Shown piece by piece: positions 45,953-56,282 of a stretch of DNA of 64,000 nt. The notes beneath the pieces are model-generated. The model saw only the letters and a list, made by a program, of their open reading frames with translations, had not been told where the DNA came from and ran no database searches. This stretch comes from an uncultured bacterium (GTDB lineage: Bacteria; Verrucomicrobiota; Lentisphaeria; Victivallales; UBA1829). The DNA lies in contig CASEYW010000084.1 of NCBI GenBank assembly GCA_949292215.1, positions 1 to 64,000 on the forward strand, read 5' to 3'. The translations under genes and the position numbers were made by a program. Numbering within the stretch: position 1 is the first letter of the stretch; the number at the start of each line of letters is the position of its first letter.

Positions 45953-47012
45953 AGAACCAAAACCGCAGAACCCGTATCTCTGCATGGCATCCGTTGACGA
46001 ACTGACACGTTTTGCCAAAGAGAGTGGCATCGAGTCCTACCGGGCAAAACAGATCGAACGCTGGATCTCCAAGCGATGGACCGTCAATCCGGAAGAAATG
46101 ACGGATCTTTCCAAAAAAGCACAGGCTGCTTTGCGTGAATCCTTTCTCTGTGATTCCGTCAAAGTCGAGAACGTGTTTGAATCTGCAGATGGTGCAAGGA
46201 AACTTCTTCTGGCGCTTCATGACGGGGAACTGATTGAATGTGCTGTCATTCCGGCAAATGACGGACGAATGACATTCTGTCTCAGCACTCAGGTTGGTTG
46301 CCCGGTCCGCTGCGCCTTCTGTTCCAGTGGAGCCAACGGGTTTACCCGGAACCTGGACGCAGGCGAAATTGTCGAACAGTTTTTCGCTGCCTGCCGGAAC
46401 ATCGGTTCTCTTCCGGACAACGTGGTTATCATGGGAATCGGCGAGCCGTTGTTGAATCTTGACAATCTGATTGCTGCTCTTGAGCGTATTTGTGATCCGG
46501 ACCGGGTTGCTCTTGCCGCCCGCCGTGTTACGATTTCCACCAGCGGGTGGACTCCCGGAATCAAACAGCTTGCTCTCCATGGACGCCAGTGGAATCTTGC
46601 TGTTTCCCTCCATGCTCCTGATGATAAGACCCGCGCCCTGCTGATTCCGACCAAGTTCCGCCGCGACATCCGCGACATTCTCCAGGCATGCAAAATGCAC
46701 AGAGAGGCAACCACTCGTCTGCTGACATTCGAATATGTTCTGCTGGATTCCATCAACGATTCCGTGGAGCAGGCGGTCAAATTGGCAAAACTGGCGAAAG
46801 AGGCCGATGCCAAAATCAATCTGATTCCTTACAACAAAGCCAACGGCGCGTTCACTCGACCGTCCAAAGAAACCATCAAACGATTTGAAAACGCGTTGAA
46901 GGCAGCTAGAGCCAAAGTTACGATCCGCGTGGAAAAAGGTGCGGATTCCTCCGCCGCCTGCGGGCAACTTCGGGCGACCGTCATAAAGGAGAAAAAATCA
47001 TGCTCAGACTGA
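45942..47012 (+). CDS. rlmN: 23S rRNA (adenine-2503)-C2 methyltransferase, RlmN
   Basis: 356 residues. Radical SAM CxxxCxxC at C120, C124 and C127 (VGCPVRCAFCSSGANGF), IMGIGEPLLNLDNL, VTISTSGWTPGIKQLA and the C-terminal catalytic Cys region SSAACGQLR. It methylates 23S rRNA A2503 and some tRNAs. The ATG at 45942 has AGGGA eight bases upstream; an ATG at 45936 is possible but too close to it. It overlaps the preceding gene and the ankyrin gene. Confidence 0.92.
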   Translation: MTNKEPKPQNPYLCMASVDELTRFAKESGIESYRAKQIERWISKRWTVNPEEMTDLSKKAQAALRESFLCDSVKVENVFESADGARKLLLALHDGELIECAVIPANDGRMTFCLSTQVGCPVRCAFCSSGANGFTRNLDAGEIVEQFFAACRNIGSLPDNVVIMGIGEPLLNLDNLIAALERICDPDRVALAARRVTISTSGWTPGIKQLALHGRQWNLAVSLHAPDDKTRALLIPTKFRRDIRDILQACKMHREATTRLLTFEYVLLDSINDSVEQAVKLAKLAKEADAKINLIPYNKANGAFTRPSKETIKRFENALKAARAKVTIRVEKGADSSAACGQLRATVIKEKKSCSD

Positions 47013-48073
47013 TCCCCGTTCTGGGTTCTCTGCTGCTCCTGGCTTCGTGTGCAGCGCCACCGGAACCGAAACAGCCGGGCCGAGAGGATATCCGGCTTGA
47101 ATTTGCCGTCAAACATTCCAACCTCGGCATGGTGAACAGCGCCCTGTCCAGAAAGGCCGATCCGGATACCGCGGGACGGAATGGAACCCCCGTTCTGCTT
47201 GTCGCCGCAATGCTCCAGCGGGCGGATATTCTTGAGGCTCTGCTCAGCCACGGCGCAAATGTGAATATCACCGATGCTTACGGGGATACAGCACTTCACG
47301 CGGCTGTGGCATCCAAAAAGACCGATGTGGTGGAACTGCTTCTGAAGCACCATGCGAATCCGAATGCGGTCGGAAAATATCTGCGCACACCGGTTCTGGA
47401 GGCGGCGCGTCTCGGCAGGATTGAGAATGTCAGACTTCTGCTGGCCGCGAACGCGGACCCGGCTGTTATGGATGAATTCGGACGGGGGATTCTCTGCTAT
47501 GCCGCCGTCGCACCTGTCAATGCGATTCCTCTGTTGGAGCTCTGTGAGAAAAGAGGGATTCCTCTCGTGGAGCCGGAGGAGATTGACTTGATGCGTTCCC
47601 CTCTCCTTGCCTCCATGAAGCAGGGACAGCCGGAAACGGTTGAATACATCATGAAACGGATCGGCGATTTTTCCCCTGCAAACCGTCAGGCACTCGGACA
47701 GATCGCCATGCGTGTCGCCATTGAAGGCAACAAGCTCGACTGGGTGAAATACCTGACTGCGCACGGGGTCCAGCTCAATCAAACTCTTCCGATGGCGTTC
47801 CGGGCAACGAAGATGGTCAATGTTGAGGGCGTGTACAAATTCCTCGCCCGCAACGGTGCGATCGACAAGGGATATACTCCGCTGATCTGGGCGGCAATTA
47901 ACAAACGTCCGGAGATCGCTGCCTATCTTGTGGAAAACGGTGCCGATGTGAATGTCATCAGCAATGAAGGCAAGAATGCTCTGCATTATGCTAACGATAC
48001 CAGAACGAGAAGAGCTATCACGGGCGCTCTTAAACGGGTGAACCGGCAGAAAGCGGTTTCCGGAAAACATTGA
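47000..48073 (+). CDS. ankyrin-repeat lipoprotein
   Basis: 357 residues. Lipoprotein signal MLRLIPVLGSLLLLASC. It has about eight ankyrin repeats (GTPVLLVAAMLQRADILEAL, YGDTALHAAVASKKTDVVEL, LRTPVLEAARLGRIENVRLL, GYTPLIWAAINKRPEIAAYL, EGKNALHYANDTRTR). A protein-interaction role at the outer membrane or periplasm is likely. The ATG overlaps the rlmN 3' end by 13 bases with AAGGAG eight bases upstream. Confidence 0.9.
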   Translation: MLRLIPVLGSLLLLASCAAPPEPKQPGREDIRLEFAVKHSNLGMVNSALSRKADPDTAGRNGTPVLLVAAMLQRADILEALLSHGANVNITDAYGDTALHAAVASKKTDVVELLLKHHANPNAVGKYLRTPVLEAARLGRIENVRLLLAANADPAVMDEFGRGILCYAAVAPVNAIPLLELCEKRGIPLVEPEEIDLMRSPLLASMKQGQPETVEYIMKRIGDFSPANRQALGQIAMRVAIEGNKLDWVKYLTAHGVQLNQTLPMAFRATKMVNVEGVYKFLARNGAIDKGYTPLIWAAINKRPEIAAYLVENGADVNVISNEGKNALHYANDTRTRRAITGALKRVNRQKAVSGKH

Positions 48074-48110
48074 TCCTGTTTAAGTCGCGCAAGGAGAAGG
48101 AGATTCGAAA

Positions 48111-49187
48111 GTGAAATGGAACTGGAAAGAAATGGGGTCGCGTCTTCAAACCTTGCTGGACTGTGCGGTGGAATCCGGCGAAGAGTGCGGTTGCCAGCTG
48201 GCTGTGTACTGGAACGGTGAACCGGTTCTTTCTCTCGTCTCGGGGTATACTACGCCGGAACGGACGGAAACAATCCGTGAGCAGAGTCTTTTTCCAATCT
48301 TTTCCGTCGGCAAAGGTGTTATGGCGACGGCATTCCACAGACTCGTGGAGAAGGGAATCGTTTCTTATGATACACGGGTGGCGGATCTCTGGCCGGAATT
48401 CGGGTGCCGGGGAAAGGAAGGAATTCTGGTCCGGGACATTCTGACTCATCGCGAAGCGCTGTTCGAATTGCCGCCCTATCGCGATATCGCGGAGCTTGCC
48501 GACTGGAAGCTGATGTGCCGACGGATGGAAGCAATGGTCCCGGCATGGGCGCCCGGCGGTAAATGCCAGTATCATCCGATCACTTACGCATGGCTTCTCG
48601 GAGAAACGGCGCATCGCGCGGACGGGCGTCCTTTCGCAGAGATTGTCCGGGAGGAAGTCCTGGAACCTCTGCATCTGGATTCCTTTTTCTTCGGAACGAC
48701 GGAAGAAGCAGATTCGCGTTTTGTCCCGGTCGATGTTTCCTCTGTAAAAGAAGGGAGATCCTGGCATACGGAGTTCATGCACAATCCGGTGATCCGTCAT
48801 GCTTTTATTCCATCCGCAAACGGATGCGCGAATGCTCTTTCCATTGCCCGGCACTATGCTGCACTTCTTGGAGAAGTTGATGGAATCCGCCTGCTCAAGC
48901 CGGAGACGGTGACGAATGCGACGGTTCTGCGGCGCGCCCCGGACGATCCTGTTCCTCCGAAGGGCACCTGGCAGCGTTTCGGACTCGGTTATGCCTTGTA
49001 TGGTCCGGAGAATGACCTCGGCTCCCTGTTCGGACACGGCGGTGCGCTCGGGGCGGAGGGGTTCGCCGACAGAGCACACGGCCTTGCCGTCGGATTTACG
49101 AAAAACAAGGTGACACTCTCCCATCCGGAGCATGTGGTCCGCGACCGGATTTCGGAAGTTCTCGGTCTTCCGCCGCGTCACTGGTAA
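48111..49187 (+). CDS. serine hydrolase, class C beta-lactamase/esterase family
   Basis: 358 residues from GTG at 48111 (AAGGAG eight bases upstream). The SxxK motif is at S65-V-G-K68 (FPIFSVGKGVMATAF), a Tyr motif near YHPITYAWLLGE, and a C-terminal GHGGALG, the KTG-like triad position of EstB-type esterases. No signal peptide, so it is probably an intracellular esterase or peptidase-like enzyme, not a resistance beta-lactamase. Follows the ankyrin gene by 37 bases and is convergent with the next hydrolase. Confidence 0.85.
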   Translation: MKWNWKEMGSRLQTLLDCAVESGEECGCQLAVYWNGEPVLSLVSGYTTPERTETIREQSLFPIFSVGKGVMATAFHRLVEKGIVSYDTRVADLWPEFGCRGKEGILVRDILTHREALFELPPYRDIAELADWKLMCRRMEAMVPAWAPGGKCQYHPITYAWLLGETAHRADGRPFAEIVREEVLEPLHLDSFFFGTTEEADSRFVPVDVSSVKEGRSWHTEFMHNPVIRHAFIPSANGCANALSIARHYAALLGEVDGIRLLKPETVTNATVLRRAPDDPVPPKGTWQRFGLGYALYGPENDLGSLFGHGGALGAEGFADRAHGLAVGFTKNKVTLSHPEHVVRDRISEVLGLPPRHW

Positions 49188-49226
49188 AGACCAATTTCCG
49201 GGAACCGCAGTTTTCAGTCTCCTGTT

Positions 49227-52200
49227 TTATGGATAGACAATTTCGAAGAAGGGTGTCCCATATTCAAATTTTGAGGTATCAAACGCCAGGGACAGGGTTC
49301 CCTTTTGGAAAGATGCGTCCAGTTTCCGTTCCCGGGTACCATCCAGATTCAGGGCATAGACGGCTGGTGCTTTCACGGAACGGGTTGCCAGACTCAATGC
49401 AAATCGTCCGCTGCGGTAAAGGAGCGGGAAGGTTCCGAAGTCGATTTCCACATCGAACCTCTCGTTGTTGAAAACAGTGTGTTCGCTGACTGCCATTGTG
49501 GCGGCAATCAGGAGAATCCGTCGGCTGTCGCGCAGAGATGCTGCGGAATCCAGAGCAATTGCAGTCAGGGAGGCTGGAACAGAACATTCGGAGATGGTCA
49601 TTGCATCCAGTCTGACGGATTCTTTTCCCTTGAGGATGGCACCCTCCAGTTTCGGTGTTACGACGGTAAGAGTTTTCTGCGGAATGTTTGTTGTGATTTC
49701 GCCGGTTTCACTTTGATAAATTCCTCTGTCCGGGTCTGTCGGATTCCCGGGGGTGATCACATGTTTTGAACGCAGAAGCTGAACCAGATCCCGGGCAAGG
49801 GAGTCACCCCCAAGAGATTCTCGGATTTCAGCGAACATTCCGCCGCCGTAAGTGCGGGCGAATCGTTCAGGAGAAACTTTGATACTGTCACGGACCGATG
49901 CCTTGCCGTCGTACGAACAGCCGACTTTTGTCACCATGAAAAGACGGCTGTATTCTCCGCCAATCGCATTCATGAAATCGGGGGACCGCATGGAGTGCTT
50001 CGGAATTGCGACTTCCAGTTTATGCTTGGCTTCTGCGACATCACCACGCTGCCAGGCAAACGCAGTGATGATTTCATTCACTCTCGCCATCGGGCTCAGA
50101 CTGCCCTCGAAGACTCTTCCGTTCAGAGGCGTGTGCCAGAGAGCGACCGTGTTTCCGTGCTGTGTCAGCATATCCCATCCCTGGAGTGCGGCATAGGCTC
50201 CCCACATCAGACCGGCTTCGTGCACATACCGGTTGTACGGGGAGTGGGAATATTCGGTCATCAGAAACGGCCGGTCAAAGAACCGGTTGATCCCCGCCCT
50301 GCCGATATAAGAATTCCGGTCTGTAATGGAACTTTCCTGTCCGGTCATGATTCCCTCTCCGCGGAACCAGCGCAGATTGTAGAGCTTCTGACGGTAGTTG
50401 CGAACAGGAAGGGGAACTTGATTCGGATGAGAAAAATAGGTGTGCATAGCGACCGCGGTCAGGGGCAGACGCGGGGGAATATCCATCAAACGCATGTACA
50501 TGTCCCAGTTCGTGACAATTCCCTTGAAGCCGATTTTCCGTACCTCCTCCATGTAGAAAACCGACATCTCCGTCAGTACGTTCCCGACCCATTTCCGTGC
50601 TTCCTGTGATTTGAGAAGGAGTTCTGTATTCAGATCCGGCGGTGTGCTTCCGGGATGCGCAGCGAGAAACTGTTTTTTCCACTCCCGGTTCAGTTCTCCC
50701 CAGTAGTTTTTCTGATTGTCCTGTTCATTGAGGAGCGTAATGCCGACAATCATCGGATCATCCAGCATCCGGGTGCCTGTATAGGGATTGACATGTTTCA
50801 TCATATAATGGAATCCCGCGCGCCAGTTGTTCCGGTAGTCATTCCGGAAAAGCATTCCTGTCTTGAAGTCGAAATCAATGGTTGCTGCTGTCCATGCGGT
50901 TCGTGCGGAGACAATATCCGGGAGCAGATAGATGTTCCGATTCCGGAGACAGGCGACAAAATAATCCCAGCGGTCTTCAAACAGTTTGTCAATCGGGAGT
51001 TCTTCCATTGTTTGCGGCAGCGGGACCCTGTCAATGCCGACCGGTTTTTTCGGGTATCCGTTTTTCCCTGTCAGAGAACCATCCGGATAATGGACCCGGA
51101 TCAGATTGAATCCCCGCAGGCGGACGGCTTCTGCAAATTCTTCGATTTCCTTCTTGTTCATGGCATAGAGACGATGCTGCCAGGAACCGGGCGACATGGT
51201 GAAACTGCGGAAACGAATCGTTCTGGACGGCTCCTTCTCATACGCCAGCTTCCCATCCCTGTTGACAATAATCCGTCCCAGTTTTCCGATGTCCGGTTCC
51301 CGCGAAAGAAAACCGGAAAGATCCAGCGCAGTGCCGGCTTTCACCTCCAGCATCGGGATCCGCTTCGGCTGGACATAGACCCATTCCACAGGATCCATTT
51401 TGATCGGCCGCCATTCCGGGGAACGGACTATTGTTACAATGGCATCGGTTTTTTCCCGAAAGGGGACCTCTCCGCAGAAAAGTTTCCAGCCGTCGCTTCC
51501 GCTTTTCACAAACAGGGCGATCAGATTGTTTCCTTTTTCGACAGGAAAGTTGAAAACATGATTGTCCACCCGGAAGGGTTTCACCATGTTTCCAGTCTTC
51601 AGCGTGTCATAGACGGACCTGCCGTTGATGAGAAAATGGAACCACCAGTCCGCTCCGATTCCGATCTGCATGAAACCATCCGCTTTCGACTCGAAGAGGT
51701 TCAGAAGAAGAGCTGTTTTCCCGTTCGCGGCCTTTCCCGCAACTGTTTCCAGATCCAGCGATTTTTCTGCGAGAGTGACCGGAATGCCTTTGACTCCGTT
51801 GATTTCCGTCGGAAGAACGGTGTGCGTTTTCCATGTTTTCCAGTCAACAGAGCGCGGGTCCGCTCCGGGATATAACATCCATTCCGGATTCAGTGCCAGC
51901 GGAAGATGATTGCGGATTTTCTCCATCCGGACCGGTCCCAGATGCAATGCTGCATTTTGTGGATATTTTCCCAGCATGAACATTGGAATGCGGATGGTTC
52001 CCCGGAGATTCCGGTCCACGGTAAATTCGTGTATGATTTTGGCCCATGTCTTTTGAACTTTGAATGTCTTGATGCTCTGTTTTGAGATTCCTTTCCACGG
52101 TTTTGCGTCCTGAATGACATTCAGGCTGATTTCTCCGAATTCCGAACCCTTGATCCAGAAGGAGAGACGCAGTCGATCCCCTTTTTTCAAAACGGCGTCT

Positions 52201-52439
52201 TTTCGCAGATTAAGCTGTGCGTTATGGGAGATGTCATCCGGTTTTGCAATGATCTTCAGTGCGAGTGCCCTTTCTTCGTCGGGAGTCCGTTCCCGGGAAT
52301 CCACTTGACGAATGCGGCTTTTCGTCAGAAGGACTTCTTTTCCGGAAAAAGAAGAATCCCATCTCTGTTCGTGAATGAGTTCCGCATGCAGAGCAAGACA
52401 GCTCAGCAGAAGCAGCAGTGGAATCACTCGTTTCAGCAT
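49227..52439 (-). CDS. large secreted clan GH-A glycoside hydrolase
   Basis: 1070 residues from the ATG at 52439, which follows GGAGG by four bases. Signal peptide MLKRVIPLLLLLSCLALHA. The first 200 residues look like a carbohydrate-binding module, then a jelly-roll (GFMQIGIGADWWFHFLINGR), then a TIM barrel with VRLRGFNLIRVHYPDG, acid/base ITLLNEQDNQ and probable nucleophile FLMTEYSHSPYN. The C-terminal beta domain is intact (ATRSVKAPAVYALNLDG). It is a paralogue of the frameshifted gene at 31958. It follows a pseudopilin gene by 21 bases. Confidence 0.85.
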   Translation of the reverse strand: MLKRVIPLLLLLSCLALHAELIHEQRWDSSFSGKEVLLTKSRIRQVDSRERTPDEERALALKIIAKPDDISHNAQLNLRKDAVLKKGDRLRLSFWIKGSEFGEISLNVIQDAKPWKGISKQSIKTFKVQKTWAKIIHEFTVDRNLRGTIRIPMFMLGKYPQNAALHLGPVRMEKIRNHLPLALNPEWMLYPGADPRSVDWKTWKTHTVLPTEINGVKGIPVTLAEKSLDLETVAGKAANGKTALLLNLFESKADGFMQIGIGADWWFHFLINGRSVYDTLKTGNMVKPFRVDNHVFNFPVEKGNNLIALFVKSGSDGWKLFCGEVPFREKTDAIVTIVRSPEWRPIKMDPVEWVYVQPKRIPMLEVKAGTALDLSGFLSREPDIGKLGRIIVNRDGKLAYEKEPSRTIRFRSFTMSPGSWQHRLYAMNKKEIEEFAEAVRLRGFNLIRVHYPDGSLTGKNGYPKKPVGIDRVPLPQTMEELPIDKLFEDRWDYFVACLRNRNIYLLPDIVSARTAWTAATIDFDFKTGMLFRNDYRNNWRAGFHYMMKHVNPYTGTRMLDDPMIVGITLLNEQDNQKNYWGELNREWKKQFLAAHPGSTPPDLNTELLLKSQEARKWVGNVLTEMSVFYMEEVRKIGFKGIVTNWDMYMRLMDIPPRLPLTAVAMHTYFSHPNQVPLPVRNYRQKLYNLRWFRGEGIMTGQESSITDRNSYIGRAGINRFFDRPFLMTEYSHSPYNRYVHEAGLMWGAYAALQGWDMLTQHGNTVALWHTPLNGRVFEGSLSPMARVNEIITAFAWQRGDVAEAKHKLEVAIPKHSMRSPDFMNAIGGEYSRLFMVTKVGCSYDGKASVRDSIKVSPERFARTYGGGMFAEIRESLGGDSLARDLVQLLRSKHVITPGNPTDPDRGIYQSETGEITTNIPQKTLTVVTPKLEGAILKGKESVRLDAMTISECSVPASLTAIALDSAASLRDSRRILLIAATMAVSEHTVFNNERFDVEIDFGTFPLLYRSGRFALSLATRSVKAPAVYALNLDGTRERKLDASFQKGTLSLAFDTSKFEYGTPFFEIVYP

Positions 52440-52460
52440 AAAACCTCCGTGATTGAACAA

Positions 52461-53255
52461 TTATTCCCACCAGCGGTTGTGGCGCCGGGTATTCATGGTT
52501 AGAGAAGACATGAACGGTTCGCAGGAGTAGGGGTCCAGCGGATTGAAGAGCCGGAAACTGCCGACGTGCATATCGCTGAACAATACGTTGCAGTTTTTTG
52601 CATGCCGGCCGGCTGGACGTCCCCGGAAACGGCTGGTATCTCCCGGAGAGGAAACCGAAAAACGGTACTGTCCTTCTTCCAAATTCAAAGGAGGATCGCC
52701 TCCGCCGTTCTGACGCCAGGTTTCCGCAATCAGAATTTTGGAAGACGGGTTTTTCATCGCTGTGATTTTCATTGCTTCATCTTCCGGGATGCCCTTTCCG
52801 TCGATCCAGGCAGCGAGGAGATATCCATTGGCGCCATAGTGAGGGGTGTCCTGCCAGAACGTGCTGCTGTCCGGTGTCGGCATGGATGGACACCGGAAAA
52901 CAGTACTGGTCAGATATCCTTTCCCTTTGATTTCTTTCCAGTACTCATTCATTCCCATCAGGCGCATTCCCCAGTGCGGAGTTCCGAGACTTCCATTGTT
53001 GTTTGTCAGGATGGGATTCATGAAATCATTGTTGTCTGCGATATAAGAGGCATACGCAATCCCAATCTGCTTCAGATTCGATATGCAGGATGCAGACCGT
53101 CCCTTCTCCCGTGCCGCGTTCAGGGCGGGAAGAAGCATGCCTGCCAGGATGGCGATGATCGCAATTACAACGAGGAGCTCTATCAAAGTAAAACGATACA
53201 CTCTTTCCCTCTCACGATCGGTACACAGGAATCGTCGGTGTTGTGATTGTTTCAT
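52461..53255 (-). CDS. pseudopilin-like protein (FTLIE, H-x9-D)
   Basis: 264 residues from ATG 53255. A longer than usual basic leader ([20 protein letters not shown]) ends in R, then [30 protein letters not shown] and [14 protein letters not shown]. The C-terminal signature is H-x9-D ([15 protein letters not shown]), with Met instead of Gly after Asp. AGAAGGA is placed for this ATG rather than the one three codons earlier. Directly upstream of the secreted GH-A gene and divergent-adjacent to a broken AraC gene. Confidence 0.86.
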   Translation of the reverse strand: MKQSQHRRFLCTDRERERVYRFTLIELLVVIAIIAILAGMLLPALNAAREKGRSASCISNLKQIGIAYASYIADNNDFMNPILTNNNGSLGTPHWGMRLMGMNEYWKEIKGKGYLTSTVFRCPSMPTPDSSTFWQDTPHYGANGYLLAAWIDGKGIPEDEAMKITAMKNPSSKILIAETWRQNGGGDPPLNLEEGQYRFSVSSPGDTSRFRGRPAGRHAKNCNVLFSDMHVGSFRLFNPLDPYSCEPFMSSLTMNTRRHNRWWE

Positions 53256-53381
53256 TTGGATCATTCCTTCTGTTTACGGTTGGTTCTCGCGATCATTATA
53301 CACTTTTTTTTCAAACTGAAATTGTCCAGCCGGCAGCTGATGAGAGGATAATGAAAAAATCTTAATACAGTCCAATATGGA

Positions 53382-54268
53382 TCATGAGAAGATTGCGAAT
53401 TTTTTCCGGAATTCTCCGGGAGAGCGTCCGGTTTCTTTTTTAAAAGCCCGGTAAAAATAACTCAGGTCATTGAATCCGCAGAGCGTACAGATTTCAATGA
53501 CCGGCTCTGAGTTTCCAGGAGGAGACGTTTGCTGTTTTTGAGCCGGATGCGGAAGAGAGTCTGTCCGATGCTTTCTCCATATTCCTTCCGGTAACGATTG
53601 CAGAGATGAATGTGGGTGATGCCGAGTTCGGAGGCCGCCTTGCGATAATCGAAAGGGTTCATATAATTCTGTTCAATGCGTGAGAGAACATAAGTGACCA
53701 TGGAACTCCGGCGTTTCCTGGAGAAGGTTTTGGAACTGAGGCGTGTCATTCGGATCAGAAGTTCGGTCAGATAGAGTTTGAGCATCATGCCGGAATTTGG
53801 ATCGTTGCGGAGGTATTCGCGCCTCATTTCCCGGACAAGCGTCTGGATTTTCCGATTCGAATCAATCAGATAGAGCTGATCGCGGATGATGTGTCTGGTT
53901 TCCTGATGCGGTATTTCGAAAATAGAGAAGAAATCATTGTCATCCTTCAGTTCGGCAAGCCAGTCGGCAATGACCTTTTTCCGGAAAAGAATATTGCTGA
54001 TGGTAATATCGGTTTCCAGTTCGAAGGTGGTCAGATCGTCCGGATGGATCAGGCAGATGAAGCCGGGACCGAACGGGTACCGTTTGCCGTTGATGACCAG
54101 AATTCCTTTCCCGGAATAGATATAGAAAATCTTCCAGAAATCGCGCCTGTACAGAACATGTGTTTCTGAATTGTACATGGCTTTTGTGTTTTTCCCCCGG
54201 AAAACCGCGATGGGCAGGTCCGGTGGAAAAAAATCTTTTGCTTTCAGCTGAACACAGGTTTCTTCCAT
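53382..54268 (-). pseudogene. AraC-family regulator, frameshifted in the second helix-turn-helix
   Basis: The first 268 residues (54268-53462) give a cupin-type sensor region (VINGKRYPFGPGFICLIHPD) and the first helix-turn-helix (ASELGITHIHLCNRYRKEYG), then the frame breaks after LLLE and ends in a nonsense tail. In another frame the expected end follows exactly: EPVIEICTLCGFNDLSYFYR, AFKKETGRSPGEFRKK, stop at 53382. Loss of one base near 53508-53514 restores it. It is either a real pseudogene or a sequence error. It sits between the pseudopilin/GH-A pair and the GH99-like gene and would have controlled one or both. Confidence 0.88.
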
Positions 54269-54413
54269 TTACCGTTTTCTCTCCCGGATTTGTTTGACCG
54301 GAACTCTATCATGAAAACAGGCGTTTTACAAAAAAAAAGAATTGGACTGTATTAATATTTTTTCGGAGAACTCTTCACGGGTAGGGGAAAACAAAGCTAT
54401 TTTTCTTTTTTTA

Positions 54414-54422
54414 TGGTATACT
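54414..54422 (+). promoter_or_regulatory. extended -10 promoter of the GH99/WbsX-like gene
   Basis: TGGTATACT: an extended -10 (TGn) followed by TATACT (54417-54422), with no good -35. Predicted start about 54429, 25 bases before the ATG. Confidence 0.55.
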
Positions 54423-54453
54423 TTTGGAAACAAACCTGCAATGGAGTCCCGAA

Positions 54454-55578
54454 ATGAAAAAAAGACCGATTGTATCCACCTTTTATTTCCCGAATTGGCA
54501 TGTCGATCCCCGCAATGAAAAGTATCATGGGCACGGATGGACCGAATGGCGTGTGACGCAGTATGCCACTCCGCGTTTTCCCGGACATGAACAGCCGAAA
54601 GTCCCGTTGTGGGGTTACGGCGATGAGTCCGATCCCGTTGTCATGGAGACGAAGATCAAAACCGCAGCGGAATACGGAATTGACAATTTCACATTCGATT
54701 TCTATTTTTTTGAAGATGGTCCCTACCGGGAACGCTGTCTGAATGAAGGATTCCTGAAAGCTGCCAACCGGAATGACATTACCTTTTCCATCATGTGGGC
54801 GAACCACGATCATATCTATGCACATCCGGGCAGTTATTGGAAGCCGGCGGAATCCGTATGGAAAGGGACCGTGAACGTGGAAACATTCCGGAAATGTACC
54901 GATTACTGCATCAAACACTATTTTCCGCAGCCGAATTATCTGAGGATCAATGGGGCATTGCATTTTGGAATTTACCGTCCGTGGAACATCATCCGGGAGA
55001 TGGGGGGCATCCCGATTTTCAAACAGGAATTAGAGGATTTCCGTGTTCGCGTAGAGAAAGCCGGACTCGGGAAACTCCACCTCGATATGCCCGCTTCCGG
55101 ATTCGCCGAATGGGATCATATTGAAGATGCAAGCCGGATTCTGATGGAACTCGGTGCGGATTCCACTTTTGAATACGGATGGGGATATAAAGAGGAGTTT
55201 CCCGCGTATCAATATGAGAAATGGGCGGAAAAAAATGTATGGAACCAGAACCGTTTTCTGGAAAAACTTGAAGTACCGTACAATCCGGTCGTGATGCCGG
55301 GGTGGGACAGTTCGCCCCGGACAGTTCAGTCGGATCTGTTTGAAAATGTCGGATATCCTTTCTGCCCGGTGATTACGGATTCCTCTCCGGAAAAGTTCGA
55401 ACAGGTTTTGCGACGTGTTGCCGGTCTGATGCAATGTGGAAATTCCGGTCCCATGCTGAATCTTTCCTGCTGGAATGAATGGACCGAGGGCGCTTACCTG
55501 GAACCGGATACCAAATATGGATACGGCTATCTTGAAGCCGTCCGGAATGTCTTCGGTTGTTCCGGAAAGACTCCGTAA
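54454..55578 (+). CDS. GH99-like / WbsX-type protein
   Basis: 374 residues, no signal peptide. Family features: STFYFPNWHVDP, HGHGWTEWRVTQYATPRFPG, YGIDNFTFDFYFFEDGPYRE and the C-terminal SCWNEWTEGAYLEPDTKYGY. The WbsX/GH99-like group contains proteins of polysaccharide clusters; some may be endo-mannosidases but activity is rarely shown. The ATG at 54454 has TGGAG seven bases upstream. It has its own promoter and diverges from the broken AraC gene. Confidence 0.85.
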   Translation: MKKRPIVSTFYFPNWHVDPRNEKYHGHGWTEWRVTQYATPRFPGHEQPKVPLWGYGDESDPVVMETKIKTAAEYGIDNFTFDFYFFEDGPYRERCLNEGFLKAANRNDITFSIMWANHDHIYAHPGSYWKPAESVWKGTVNVETFRKCTDYCIKHYFPQPNYLRINGALHFGIYRPWNIIREMGGIPIFKQELEDFRVRVEKAGLGKLHLDMPASGFAEWDHIEDASRILMELGADSTFEYGWGYKEEFPAYQYEKWAEKNVWNQNRFLEKLEVPYNPVVMPGWDSSPRTVQSDLFENVGYPFCPVITDSSPEKFEQVLRRVAGLMQCGNSGPMLNLSCWNEWTEGAYLEPDTKYGYGYLEAVRNVFGCSGKTP

Positions 55579-55649
55579 ATGCCTGCGGAACATCCGGTGC
55601 GTTTGCTCTATTCTGGAGAGAAGAGATTCTTTTTCTGTACCCGTGCCCG

Positions 55650-56282
55650 CTAGAGGGTTTCCGGATGGAGAAAATTTTCTTCCGTGAATTTCAGAAAGTG
55701 GCCGACATGAATGCCGTCGACAAGTGCGTGATTGACTTGAAGCGAGATCGGTATCCTGGAATGCTCATCCATTTTTCCCCATGCAAGGATTACAATGCTC
55801 TGTTTCAGTGACAGCGCAGCCTGCGACAGAGCGGAAAACCCGTACCACGGTACGCAGCTGGCGCAGATGTAGTCATTGCGTTTGCGGACATCCGGATCGA
55901 ATTTTCCCGTTTTTGCTTCTTCAACCGCGGATGCCGCTTGTATCCGAAAGTCGTGAAAGCAATCGGCGTATTCGGTCAGAGCCATATTGAATTCTCCGTC
56001 CTGAGTCATGATGGTGGTCAGTGCTGCGACATGTTCAAATTCGATGACTCGTTCCTCTTCCGTGATTCTCTGGCGCATCTGCGGAACCCGGTTCAACGCT
56101 TTCAGAATGGCGAAAAGAGTCATGAGAAAAAATGACTGGCGGTTCTGCCTGGCATAATCGTAAAGTGGACCCGCATCCGCCTGAAGCGTGATGTTGAAAA
56201 GCTGGTTTTCGAACTGGCGATAGTATCGGAACTTTGAAAGACGGTTCCAGTGATTCAGGTCAATTTCATGGGAGGCATTCAT
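55650..56282 (-). CDS. chloramphenicol acetyltransferase-like acyltransferase
   Basis: 210 residues, the size of CatA proteins. It has the catalytic motif VNHALVDGIHVGHF (H185, D189), the counterpart of HHAVCDG, with the first His changed to Asn and the catalytic His kept. RLSKFRYYRQFENQLFNITL at the N-terminus and FFLMTLFAILKALNRVPQMR are typical. Many chromosomal members are not resistance enzymes, so no phenotype is claimed. Its ATG overlaps the stop of the upstream MORN-type gene by four bases. Confidence 0.88.
   Translation of the reverse strand: MNASHEIDLNHWNRLSKFRYYRQFENQLFNITLQADAGPLYDYARQNRQSFFLMTLFAILKALNRVPQMRQRITEEERVIEFEHVAALTTIMTQDGEFNMALTEYADCFHDFRIQAASAVEEAKTGKFDPDVRKRNDYICASCVPWYGFSALSQAALSLKQSIVILAWGKMDEHSRIPISLQVNHALVDGIHVGHFLKFTEENFLHPETL

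Noticed and set aside
55650-56282. Reading the CAT-like gene as an antibiotic resistance gene
   Set aside because: Family membership alone does not show chloramphenicol activity; context is chromosomal with a MORN-type gene and no mobile element.
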